From Prorocentrum cordatum (Eukaryota; Sar; Dinophyceae; Prorocentrales; Prorocentraceae): 64,000 nucleotides of DNA. Position numbers and translations under genes: made by a program. Below, piece by piece: positions 35,084 to 45,400 of this stretch. The stretch is taken from NCBI GenBank assembly GCA_963575745.1, contig CAUYUJ010021165.1, positions 1 to 64,000 of the forward strand, given 5' to 3'. Each line of letters begins with the position of its first letter. Position 1 is the first letter of the stretch. Under the pieces are notes generated by a model. The model saw nothing but the letters and a program-made list of their open reading frames with translations, was not told the DNA's origin and ran no database searches.

Positions 35084-37117
35084 ATGTCAGGACATCCAAA
35101 GAGATTGAAGCTGTCAGACCTCGGCAGAAAGTCTCACGTCACCGATGCAGGTTTAGCTTCTGTGTTGAAAGAGCTGAGGGATTCAGAGGCTGAGTGTCCA
35201 AGTGCGACTTCGACTTGGGCCGTGCGGAAGGCCAGACAAGATGTTGCATACCAGGGGACTCAATTTGGACCGCTCGTGCAGAGACTTCCCGATGACTTCT
35301 TCACTCCTGGTTTCGGTTGCTGGGTGATCCACCCATTGGCAATGCTGGAAGTAGCGCTGACAGTATCGTCGGAGTTTCGCCAGGTGTTCATTCAAACAAT
35401 GGACGCCAGCAGCAATGTAATGGAATTGATACTGTATTCAGATGAAGTAACACCTGGGAACAGCTTGGGGCTTCATAATTTTCGTAAAGTACAGACGCTC
35501 TACTGGGCAATCCACAACATGGGGTATCCAGCCCTGTCCGCCGAGGAAGTATGGATGACTCTGACGTGCTGCAGGTCCTCGCATGTGAACAAACTGAGTG
35601 GAGGCATGTCTCAATTTACTCGTGCGCTGTTGAAATTGTTTTTTGGGCAACCGTCATCTTATGACCTCCGACATGGAGTCTCATTTCAGATTCCAGGGGA
35701 GGACAGCCCACGGCTGCTATTTGCCAAGTTGCATTTAATTGTGCAAGACGAGAGAGCGCACAAGTTCATGCTGACGACAAAAGGCTGCAACGGTGTGAAA
35801 ATATGCCCACTGTGTTGCAACAGTGTGGGCATTAACTCGGCGTATGTCGGTGAGCGCACAAACTTCTGCCTCCCGTCATCGACTTTAGATCGTTCAGAGT
35901 TTAAGGCATTGACTGACGAAGACATCTGGTCTATGCAGTCCAGGCTGGGGCATCTGGCAACAACCGACCCCGTCAAGCTGAAGGAAGTCGAGGTGTACTA
36001 TGGTTTCATATATTGCGAAACTGGCGTGATGCAAGATTCGGATTTACGGGTGAGGCTAGCCTCTGTCTGGGGCTGGGACTGGATGCACATATACGCCGTT
36101 GATGGAATATTCAATAATGAGGTGGTCTGCTTGATGCAGTCGCTCGCCGAAGCAACCAATAATAGATTAGGTGCTAAGCAGTTGGATGCATACCTCCAGA
36201 ATTTCAGGTGGCCTGGTTGTTACAGCAACGCCCGAAACATATGCAAAGGCAACAAATCATTTACGCCAGGAGGGTCGGCATCCGAGATGTTGGCCCTTGC
36301 ACCTGTGCTGCACAAGTTTCTCGTCGATATCGCGTATCCGTCTGGCCAGTGCAGGCCGCAAGTTGAGAGTGCAATTTTGTTGTGCAAGGTGCTTGAGCTA
36401 CTCAGCGTTGCAAATTCTGGCACTGTGAGTGCGAACTCTTTGGACGATTCGATTTTAACCCATTTGTATGCTCATCAAGTTGCGTATGGAGAGTCCTTGT
36501 GGAAACCCAAGAACCACTGGGCAACCCACATAGGCCCACAATTCGCTCGTTTTAGGCAGTTGGTGTCGTGCTTCCTCATGGAAAGGAAGCACAAAACAGT
36601 GAAACGTCTCGCGGAGTCTCGCCATAATGACCGTAGTTACGAGAAGGGTTTGGTAGAGGCAGTTGCTCTTGATGCAGTGTATCACCTGCAGCATCCTATA
36701 TTTAAGTCAGACCTCGTGGAGCCGCATGCGGCATCAAAAAAAATGCGCTGCGCCTTGACTTCGGAATTTGGTATCAGCCCTGCAGCAACCATCTTGGCAA
36801 GTTCAAAAGCATTTGTCAACTTTAAACTCATCAGGGCTGCTGATGTGGTCGCATTCCAGAATGATGATGGGCTCATTCGATTTGGTGAAGTATGGTGCCA
36901 CTGCAGCATCGATGGAGTCGTGGTCAGCTGCGTGAGCGAATGGGATCTTCAGTCGGTCCAGTTTCACGTTGCAAAATGTATCGTGCAAGATGCTCCGATT
37001 GTAGTGCCTACTTCCAGTCTGCTGGAGCCGACCGTGTTCTGGCCCGCAGAGGTCGGCAGCATATGTCAGGTCCTGTTGCCGCCGAAACTTCGGCACGTCC
37101 TATGCACAAAAATATGA
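35084..37117 (+). CDS. Island gene 4: DDE-transposase-like protein, 677 aa
   Basis: Starts MSGHPKRLKLSDLGRKSHV directly after the leader relic; single exon, no lesions. Features fitting a CACTA/Plavaka/KDZ-type DDE transposase: acidic motif LILYSDEVTPGN (D120, E121), a zinc-type ICPLCC (C241, C244), WGWDWMHIYAVDGIFN (D332, H335, D340), and late KPKNHWATH followed by LMERKHK (E500). The order D ... CxxC ... DxxH ... KPKxHxxxH ... ExKH recalls that group. Proteins with a YSDEVTPGN-like motif are, from memory, multicopy in dinoflagellates. The catalytic assignment is inference; an element-encoded protein of unknown function is the alternative. Confidence 0.55.
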   Translation: MSGHPKRLKLSDLGRKSHVTDAGLASVLKELRDSEAECPSATSTWAVRKARQDVAYQGTQFGPLVQRLPDDFFTPGFGCWVIHPLAMLEVALTVSSEFRQVFIQTMDASSNVMELILYSDEVTPGNSLGLHNFRKVQTLYWAIHNMGYPALSAEEVWMTLTCCRSSHVNKLSGGMSQFTRALLKLFFGQPSSYDLRHGVSFQIPGEDSPRLLFAKLHLIVQDERAHKFMLTTKGCNGVKICPLCCNSVGINSAYVGERTNFCLPSSTLDRSEFKALTDEDIWSMQSRLGHLATTDPVKLKEVEVYYGFIYCETGVMQDSDLRVRLASVWGWDWMHIYAVDGIFNNEVVCLMQSLAEATNNRLGAKQLDAYLQNFRWPGCYSNARNICKGNKSFTPGGSASEMLALAPVLHKFLVDIAYPSGQCRPQVESAILLCKVLELLSVANSGTVSANSLDDSILTHLYAHQVAYGESLWKPKNHWATHIGPQFARFRQLVSCFLMERKHKTVKRLAESRHNDRSYEKGLVEAVALDAVYHLQHPIFKSDLVEPHAASKKMRCALTSEFGISPAATILASSKAFVNFKLIRAADVVAFQNDDGLIRFGEVWCHCSIDGVVVSCVSEWDLQSVQFHVAKCIVQDAPIVVPTSSLLEPTVFWPAEVGSICQVLLPPKLRHVLCTKI

Positions 37118-37639
37118 AACATAGTGTTGCTGGCCGTGCTGTCTGGCGGCCTTGTTTTAGTTGGCTTTGAGAAGCCCCTCGAATGCCCTCCCTAGGGGGC
37201 CCCTGGAGGAACCCTCAAAGGGCCCCATGGAGCCCATAGAGCCGCTCTCCCCCAGGCCCCCAAAGGGCCCCTCGAAACAATCAATGTGCACGCCGATGCT
37301 TCAAACGTGTGCGTTTATGTGTTTTGTGTTGTTTATGTTTGTTTGTATGCGGCTTGTTTTCGAAACTACATGGCCTTGTCATTTAAAATTTAGTAGATGT
37401 TTAAAGTTTTGTTATTGGTCGTATACAGGATAGCGGAGTTAGCGTATCCAGGATAGCGGACTTATCGTAACTAGATTAAGCTAGTTAGCCAACCTACTAA
37501 CACCTGGTTATAAGTACGTCTGTATCTCAAGTACTAACCTAAGTATATCTTGTTGTAGTAACCTGCGTAAGCAGAAGCTATGTACTCATATGTTCTGTAA
37601 GTGCGTATAAACACCGTCATCCATCCAAGCAGGGAGCCC

Positions 37640-37712
37640 CCGGCCTTGTAGCCGGGTATATATATATATAAGAGAGAGAGAGAGAGAAAGAAAAAGAGAG
37701 AGAGAGAGAGCG
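37640..37712. repeat. (TA)n and (AG)n microsatellites at island right flank
   Basis: TATATATATATATAA followed by an AGAGAGAG tract, just outside the inverted 10-mer that marks the island's right edge. Confidence 0.9.
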
Positions 37713-37854
37713 TGATCCACCGCCGCTTTACTATGGAAAATTGCTCCCCCCTCTTCCTCCGGAACCCTGGGGTCTCCCCCCCCCCTCCGAAAATCTCCCC
37801 CACCTGGTGGACCCTCCTCCCTGTTCCCCCCGGCAAAACCCCCCCCTCCCCTAA

Positions 37855-38340
37855 CCCCCCCCCCCTTCAGAAAACCGGGGGAAGGTCACTACCGCTTCGA
37901 CCCCCCCCCCTCCAAAAAACCGGGGGAAGTCACTACCAGTTCGAATCCCTCCCCCCCAATGCAGAAAACTAGCGGGGGGTCACTACCCGTTCGATCCCTC
38001 CGGAAAACCGGGCAGGGTCACTACTGGTTCGAACCCCCCCCCCTCTCCGGAAAAACAGGGGGGGGTCACTACCGGTTCGAACCCCTCCCCCCCCCCCTCC
38101 GGAAAACCGGGGGGTCACTACCGGTTCGAACCCCCCACCCGCCCAGAAAACCGGGGGGGGGTCAGTACCGGTTCGAAACCCTCCCCCCCCCCTCCGGAAA
38201 ACCGGGCGGGGGGGCCACTACCGGTTCGAACCCCTTCCCCCCCCAGAAAACAGCGGGGGGGGGTCACTATACTGGTTAACCCGAACCCCCCCCCCGTCCA
38301 GAAAACCGGGGGGGTCACTACCGGTTCGAACCCATCTCCC
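37855..38340. repeat. Tandem ~45-60-bp repeat with GGTTCGAACC core, direct orientation
   Basis: About eight units of GGAAAACCGGGGG, GTCACTACCGGTTCGAACCCC and a poly-C run. The GGTTCGAACC core is a palindrome and also fits the RNA polymerase III B-box consensus GGTTCGANNCC, but no A box or cloverleaf is evident. Confidence 0.85.
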
Positions 38341-38389
38341 CCCCCCCACGATCACCGCCAGCAAACGACTCCCGGGTCCCTACCACCGT

Positions 38390-38940
38390 CCGCACAACAT
38401 CCCCCACTGCTCCCACTGTCCCCACACCACTGTCCCCACCACCACCGTCCCCACCACTGTCCCACCGTCCCCACTGTTCCCACAATTGTCCCCGCTGTCC
38501 CCACCAGTGCCCCCACCAGTGTCTCACTATCCCCACTCTCCCCACCATTGTCCCACCACGGTCCCACCACGGTCCCACTGTCCCTACTTTCCCCACGGTC
38601 CCCACCACTGTCCCACCCCCACTGTACCCACCACTGTCCCACTGTCCCCGCCGCTGTGCCACTGTGCTGTCCCACCGTCTCCACTGTCCCCATCACTGCT
38701 CCACTGTCCCCAGTTCCCACCACTTTCCCCACTGTACAACTGTCCCACCACTGTCCTCACCACCGCCTTCACCACTGTCCCCACCACTACCGTCCCCACC
38801 ACTGTCCCACAATCCCCACCACTGTCCCGCTGTCCCCTCACCACTGTCCCCACCACCACCGTCCCCACCACTGTCCGCACCACTGTCCCAGTGTCCCCGC
38901 GCCACTGTCCCAGACCACCGTTCCCACCACTTGTCCAACT
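38390..38940. repeat. CCCCACCACTGTCC-type minisatellite
   Basis: About 40 degenerate 11-15-bp units (CCACCACTGTCCCCA). It separates the direct and inverted GGTTCGAACC arrays. Confidence 0.9.
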
Positions 38941-38954
38941 GTCCCGAGGAGCGG

Positions 38955-39180
38955 GAATCGTTCCCAGGCGGCGAGGGGAGGGGGGGAGGGGTTCGAACCG
39001 GTAGTGACCCCCCTCGGTTTTCGAGAGGGGGGGGGGGGGCGGGTTCGAACCGGCATAGACCCCCCCCCTTTTCATGATGGACTGGGGACGGGGGGGGGAG
39101 GTTTGAACCGGTTTTCGAAGGGGAGGGGGGGGGCGGGCTGGGAACCCCCAGTGACCCCCCCTAGGTTTTCCGCCAGCAGC
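38955..39180. repeat. GGTTCGAACC array, inverted orientation
   Basis: Four or five units read GGGGTTCGAACCGG, TAGTGACCCCCC, GGTTTTC, the reverse complement of the 37855-38340 unit. The two arrays flank the CCACCACTGTCC block as a large imperfect inverted repeat. Confidence 0.8.
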
Positions 39181-39194
39181 GGTAGAACACGCTC

Positions 39195-39885
39195 CATCAT
39201 ACACACACACACACACATATCTATACATATATATAGACATATGTACATCCATACATACATGCATTCATACATACATACATACATACATACATACATACAT
39301 ACATACATACACACACATGCATACATACATGCATGCATGCATGCATGCATACAGACATACAGACATACAGACACACAGACACACATACACACACATACAT
39401 ACATACATACATACATACCTACATACATACATACATACATGCATGCATGCATGCATACATGCATACATGCATGCATGCATACATGCATATACACGTACCT
39501 ACATGCATACATACATACATGCATGCATGCATACATACATACATACATTCATACATACACACACACATACATACATGCATGTATACATACATTACATTAC
39601 ATTGCATTACATTACATTTCATTGCCTTACCTTACCTTACATTACATTACATTACAAACCATTACATTACATGACAATACATTACGATACAGTACATTAC
39701 AGTGAATTACATTGAATTGCAATACATTCCATTAAATTACATTACATTACATTACAATACATTACATTACAGTATGTTACATTACAGTACAGTACAGCAC
39801 AGTACATTACATTATATGACGTACATACATACATGCATACATACATGCATGCATGCACGCATGCATGCATACATGCATACAAGAG
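39195..39885. repeat. (CATA)n, (CATG)n and (ACATT)n microsatellites
   Basis: (ACAC)n at 39200-39216, then CATA/CATG tracts to 39590, ACATT-type pentanucleotides 39585-39810, and CATA/CATG again to 39885. Cys/Met/Val or Thr/His/Ile frames on both strands are artefacts. Confidence 0.95.
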
Positions 39886-40039
39886 TTGACGGGCTCGCTG
39901 CGCTTCGCCTTTACAATCTTGGCCGCGTGGCGCCAGGGAGGCGCGATGAGATCGGTTGTCGTCACAGCCGCGGCGTGTTCTGGCCATGGAGACAATGGAC
40001 CAAACAGGGCTGATAGGACCCAGGGAATATTGCGGCTCA

Positions 40040-41240
40040 AAGAGCTCAGAAGGGGTCTCTGCCGTCATGGGGTCCAAGGGCTCGGAGCCGCCATTTTAGG
40101 CGAGTGGTAATGCTGCCGATGCGGCTCCAGGGGGTCATGAGACTCACAGGGCTCACAGGGCTCATGGGGCTCGTTGGGGTCATGGGACTGTTTGTGCACA
40201 TCGGGCACGGGGCTCATAATGCTGAGTGACCTTTACAGGGGTCACGGTTGTCACAGGAGTCTCATGGTGCTTATAAGGGCCCCGGGGCTCCTTGGAGTCA
40301 TCAGCTCTTGGGGGCCACTGGGCTCATAGAGCTCGCAATGCCCCAGGGGGCCATAGGGCCCATAGCGCTAACAGAGCGCGCAGGCTTCGTAGGGCTCATG
40401 GGGCCGATTGGGGCGAAGGGGCAAGTCGGGGCCATGTGGCTCATAGGGCCCATAGGCCGTATACGGCTCAGTGGGCTCGTAGGGCTCAGAGGGGGGTCTC
40501 ATGGGTCTCGCAAGGCCTCACGGCTCCTAGTGCTGAGGGGGTTCTAGGGCTCATAGGGCGCATAGGCCTCATAAGGGGTCATCGCGCTCATATGGTGTCA
40601 TGGAAGGTCGGGGTGGGGGTATGGTGCTCGGCTCATTGAGTTCATGGGGCTCCTGGGGCTCGTGAGCTCATGAAGGTCACGGGGCTTCTAATGCTCATAG
40701 GCCTCAAAGGGTTCATCCGGCTCATGGGGCTCATGGAGCTCGGAGAGCTCATGGGTTCGTAGGGCTCTTAAGGCCCATTGGGTTCCTAGGGCTCATTGGA
40801 GTCATAGGGTTCGTGGGGGTCATATGGCTCACGGGGCCCATGGGGCTCACAAAATTCATGGGGCCCATAGGGCTCATGGGGCTCATGGGATCGTGGGACT
40901 TAAAGGCTCATTGGGCTCATAAGGTTCACAGGCCCCATAAAGCCCATGGGGCTCATTAGTCTCATAAGGCTCATTGGGCTCATAGGACTCACCGGGCGCA
41001 TGGGGTCCATAGGGTTCATAGGGCTCATGGGGCTCATAGGGCTTAAAGGCTCATAGGGCTCATGGGGCTCATGAGGCTCGTAGGGCTAATAGGGCTCATT
41101 GGGCTCATAGGGCTCATGGGGCTCATGGGGCTCATAGGGTTCATAGGACTCATAGGGCTCATAAGGCTCATAGGGTTCATATGGCTAGGGCTCACAGGGC
41201 TCATATGGGATCATGGCTCATAGGGTTCGTAGGGCTCATA
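40040..41240. repeat. 9-bp degenerate repeat (GGGCTCATA)n
   Basis: About 1.2 kb in which GGGCTCAT recurs every 9-18 bp (GGGCTCATGGGGCTCATAGG). No coding sequence. Confidence 0.9.
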
Positions 41241-41800
41241 TCGTCGGGTTTGGATGGTGGATGTTCCTCATTCTCGTCCAGCCTCTTCCTGTTTCCCTCC
41301 TCCTCCCTCCTTCGACCTCCTGGCTCCTTCTCCTCTCCTTGTGCGCCTCTCCCCCAGGAGAGCAGGCTTCACCTGCGGCTCTCAGTGGAGGATTCGCAAT
41401 GGGCACCTGGGGCCGTCTCGCGGCCCTCATGGGGCCCTTGTGGTCCGTTTTCCTGGGGGGATCCGCGGAACGCTACGTCACCACATGTGTGCCGAATGTC
41501 CCCTCACATGGACCGTACCCCACAGGGAGCTCCACCGACGGTGAAGAGCCAACGCGCGCATGCCGCATCACCGCTCCACCGACAGTGAAGAGCCAACGTG
41601 CGCATGCCGCCGCACCATCCACGGCGGCACACCCGTATCTGGATTATGAGTTGGGGGGCCCCATCGGGGTCTCGCGGCGCGCGGGGGTGAGAGCCCTGGA
41701 GGCGTTAGGGTTCCCAGGCCTCACAGGGCACCATGAGGCACCATAGTGGTCGTAGGGCTTGCGGGGGCAAGAGGCCTCAGATGGCTGAGAGGGGCATGGC
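41241..41800. repeat. Mixed stretch with a 49-bp tandem duplication
   Basis: Two copies of GCTCCACCGACGGTGAAGAG followed by CCAACG(C/T)GCGCATGCCGC lie at about 41529-41577 and 41572-41620, differing at a few positions. The rest shows no recognisable coding region. Confidence 0.6.
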
Positions 41801-42280
41801 CTCTCGGGGCTCTCGTGGGGCTCCTTTCGAAGCTCTTTGGGTTGTCTGGTGGCCCTCCTGGGCCGTCACTGGACCCTCGTGGGCCGTCCTGGAAGGTTCG
41901 GGCCGTCTTGGGGCCCTCTTGGTTCTTCTTGGGGGCCTCCTGCGGCCTTTTGGGGCTCTTTGGGAAGCCATCCGGTGCTCTTTGGGGCCGTCTTGGGTCG
42001 TTTTGGAGCCCGTAAGGCTGTCTTAGAGCTCCCTTGGGGACGTTTTGGGCCGTCCTGGGGCGTTTTGGGGGGCCTCTTGGGCCGTCGTGGACGCGGCGAG
42101 GGCCAAAGAAGCGGAGATGCTAAAAATGTACGCATCCCGACGGGAATGGGACGATTTTGACGTATTGGGAGTCTTTTGGGGGGCCTCTTGGGCCGTCTTG
42201 AAAACATCCCGGGCCGTCCTGAAGCCACCTCGAGGCCTTTTTGAACGCTCATGAGCCGTTCTGGAGCGGCCTTGGGCCTC
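41800..42280. repeat. GGCCGTCTTGGG-type repeat, plus orientation
   Basis: Same word set as 20620-22900 (GGCCGTCCTGG, CCTCTTGGGCCGT), including a diverged junction segment at 42110-42160. Confidence 0.75.
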
Positions 42281-42429
42281 CTTGGGGCTTTGCGGGACCG
42301 TCCGGGGATGGCCGGGAGAGGCCCCCGAAACCGAAATTAGAATTTGACGTCGGCGGGAGCGCCCAGGGCCGAATTTACGCAGGGGGGGGGTCAGGGGGGG
42401 GTTCTGCTATATGAATATTCGAAAAGGAT

Positions 42430-45400
42430 TATATGATGCGAGGGACGTCGGTCTCAAGAGCGATGGGAAAGCAATACATGCCATAAAGAATGACGGGCGT
42501 CAGGCTGCGCCGACGGCGCAGACCAAGTGAAGGGCAACGCTGGTGGCTGCATATGCGAGCAGCGGTAGCGCACGTGGCCACTATCATTCGAGGCGCCCGA
42601 AGGTGCGTCCATCGGCCCTCTTCGCAGGCAAGTGGCATGGAGCGCGGGTCCGTCCGGCGCGCTGTCCGGCGCGCCTGTCGACTCGGAGCTCGCATCCACC
42701 TTCGTCTGCCGGCCAGCCGTCAAGGGGGCAACGCGCGCCGGCGCCCGGGCCCAGCAGCGCGGGCGCAGGGGGTCCGAGCAGCGTGCCAGCAGCCGGATCT
42801 CCGGCGGGAAGCCCACCTGGCAGCGCGGGCAAACCGAGCCGTGGAGGTGCTTCGTGGCCCTCGCGGCTACCCTGCGCGCGCTGCGCTCGCGGCGCACGCG
42901 GGCGCGCGCCGAGGCGATACGAGCGCTACACATCTGGCAATTCACTGCGAGATGCGTCTTCAGAGAAATCGCCCCCCCCCCGGTCTAGACAGGACTCGAA
43001 GAAGGGAAAGCTGCCAAGAGCAGCAGCCCACGTCTTGCGGTCGGCCACAAGCGCGGCCCGCTGGCACGGCGCGCCGAGGACGCTCGGCACCGCCGGAGGA
43101 ACCAGCCCCTCGCGTCGCGGGAACTCGCAATCCGCAGCCAGGAGTCGCACCCAGGGCAGCGGTTGCCCCTTCGGACGGCAGCGAAGCACCGCCACCAGAT
43201 CAGGGGGGCGCAGAAGCACCAGCCGCTGCAGATACCATGACCATGAGCAGGCAGTCGATGGAGGGCACGTTCAGGTCGCTCGCGGACTTCGCGGCCAGAC
43301 CATTGCACGGCAGGTCGGAAGCGACAGTCGCCTGCGATGCGCCAGAGACCGCGCGCGTAGACTGCACTGCGACGGCGTAGGTTCGCCACTGGCAGGCAAG
43401 CACCGTGGATGCCAAATAGTACTCGAGACAGCACCAGGGACTTCAGGAAGCTCAGCTTGCGCCGATCCGGGATCAGGCTGCTGCCGAAAACCTTGAACCC
43501 GATCGGGGCGCACGCGGTCACGGTCATCTGCGCGCGCCAGCGCGCGTCGGCGAAAGACTCGCCCGTCGCGGAGGGCGTCGCGCCGAGGCGGCAGCGCGCG
43601 TCCACCACCATCAGAAAATGTCTAATTTCAGGGACCCAAGCTCTCCGCCCTCGCGACGCCTCGCCTCGCGGGCGAACGCGGCATCGCGGTGGGGATTGTC
43701 ATCAGATGAGCAATCGCAGTGCCCAGGTGCACCGGCAATCGCGCAATGGGGACAAGGCCGAGGTCATCCGCGAAGGTGGCAGCAATGACTGGTCGCCCGT
43801 CAGCGCCCTCACCACACGGCGTTCGCCAGAAAGGATCGCCAGGCTCCGCGACGCGGAAAGCCAGCCCACCAGAGCAACGCCATAGCCAGCGTTGAAAACG
43901 CGCGAGCCCACCTTGCATCCCTGTCGCCCACTGGTCTTCGAGCGGATGGCCTGCGCGCTGCCGCGCACCTGGAACCGCGCGCGCTCGCGGAGCGCCCGCA
44001 GCGCGCCCAGGGCAAGTCGGGCTGACGCCCCACAGCTAGAGGACGCAGCCGTTCATCTCGACGAAGTCTACGACCCACTCTGCGGCAGAGGGGCCGAAGC
44101 CCAGAGCGACGAGACAAGGCGCTCGCTCGCCAATGGGGCGCGAGCCCCATCCCACGACGAGCTCCCGGACGATCTTGTCGAATGCCTTGACAAGATCCAC
44201 GGTGAGCGCGAAGACGCCGCAGCCCAAACCCTCCGCGATGGCGAGAAGACCGCGGACGATATGGGTCGCGAAGTCGGCGGCTCCCCCAGCGACCGCGCCG
44301 CACTGGTGCAACGGCACGTGGCGGATGTAGAGGTCGCCCATGTCTTCTTTCGCTATCGACGCGAGGCCCTTCGCAGCGCGGTCGGCCAAAAGCAGGCCGC
44401 GGCTGTCGTCGCGCACAGATGGGTCGCCCTCCGCCCCCGCGCGCGCGCGGGGTCGCCACCGCACCACTCCACTGGCCACTGCAGCGTAGCCACCACGCCC
44501 CAATTGATGTCTGCATGCGTGACCGCGCACGGTGCGACGCCAGCCTGCAGCAGTTCCGCCGGAACGCCGTCCGGCCCGACGCCCTTTTTCCTGCCCAACG
44601 CTTCGAAAGCGGCCGCCGTCTTTACGACGCCAGTGTCGAGGGGCACGGGAGGCGGCGAGGGCTCGGTCGGCCTTGCAGCGCAGCTGATCCCGCGAGACGA
44701 GCTCGCCCACGGGCGAAGTCGCGAGCGAGCCGTCGAGCTCATACGCAGAAGTGTTCTGGATCGTCTTAGCGGCGCCCAGGCTGCGCGCCGCGCCGGGGCC
44801 CAGCTTCAGGTCGTCGCGCTGCATGGCAGCGGCCGCCTTCAAGGCCATCGAGCCCAAGAACTCGGCGCGATCGCGCGCCAGCAGCGACCGTGCATCCAGT
44901 TGAACTGCGAAGATGGCTGCGCGCCACCGGGCTGCCCACCATGAGAACTCCGCGGATCGGCGTCCAAAGTCGATGGCCTGCCCGATCCAGCGCCGCGGCG
45001 ATGTCAGGGCAGAGCGCGCGACGCCACCAGCTGGAGGCGAGCGCGCCACGAGGCCACGACGCACGCAAAAGACTGCCCTCTGGAACGCCTGGCGCGCCTC
45101 GCCTGCAGCGGCCGCGATCTGCCGCCGCATGGGCGCGTTCTGGCGGACGCGAGCCCACGTGTCTGAGGCCATCCATGGCTGGCGAAGTGCGCCCAGGACC
45201 GCCTGGAAGCAGCGCGACGCCGAACGCCGAAGATACGCATTGGCATCTGCGAGGCGGAGGCGCTCGCCCATCGTCGCGCCGGAGGGGGGCTCGCAGCGCC
45301 AGAGATCGGCGCGAGAAGGATTCGCACGCCTCTGGATCGGCCAAGGCCCGCCTGTCCACGCTGAAGGTACCACCAAGCTTCTCGGGCGCGGGCTCCGCAT

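Larger units (their letters stand above)
25699..37586 (+). mobile_element. ~12-kb multigene island, candidate DNA transposon
   Basis: Four plus-strand genes sit in a block of ordinary composition between repeat-dense flanks, antisense within a chlH intron. The outer marks are an inverted 10-mer, AGTACATAGC at 25699-25708 and its complement at 37577-37586. The edges also share subterminal words in the same orientation: TATCCAGGATA (25961 and 37445), ACCTGGTTAT (25974 and 37502), CTTATCG(C)TAAC (25866 and 37461) and GTTAGCC (25912 and 37484). The last gene encodes a DDE-transposase-like protein. No target duplication was recognised, so the exact boundaries and the element identity are inferred. 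Confidence 0.5.

Noticed and set aside
37855-38340. GGTTCGAACC cores as tRNA genes
   Set aside because: Only the B-box-like motif is present. There is no A box, acceptor stem or cloverleaf, and the units are separated by poly-C.
39072-39715. Cys/Met/Val/Tyr-rich frames as membrane or metallothionein-like proteins
   Set aside because: They are translations of (CATA)n and (CATG)n microsatellites.
40085-40110. GAGCCGCCATTTTAGGCGAG as a spliced-leader relic
   Set aside because: Only the CCATTTT core matches, the flanks do not, and no gene follows.
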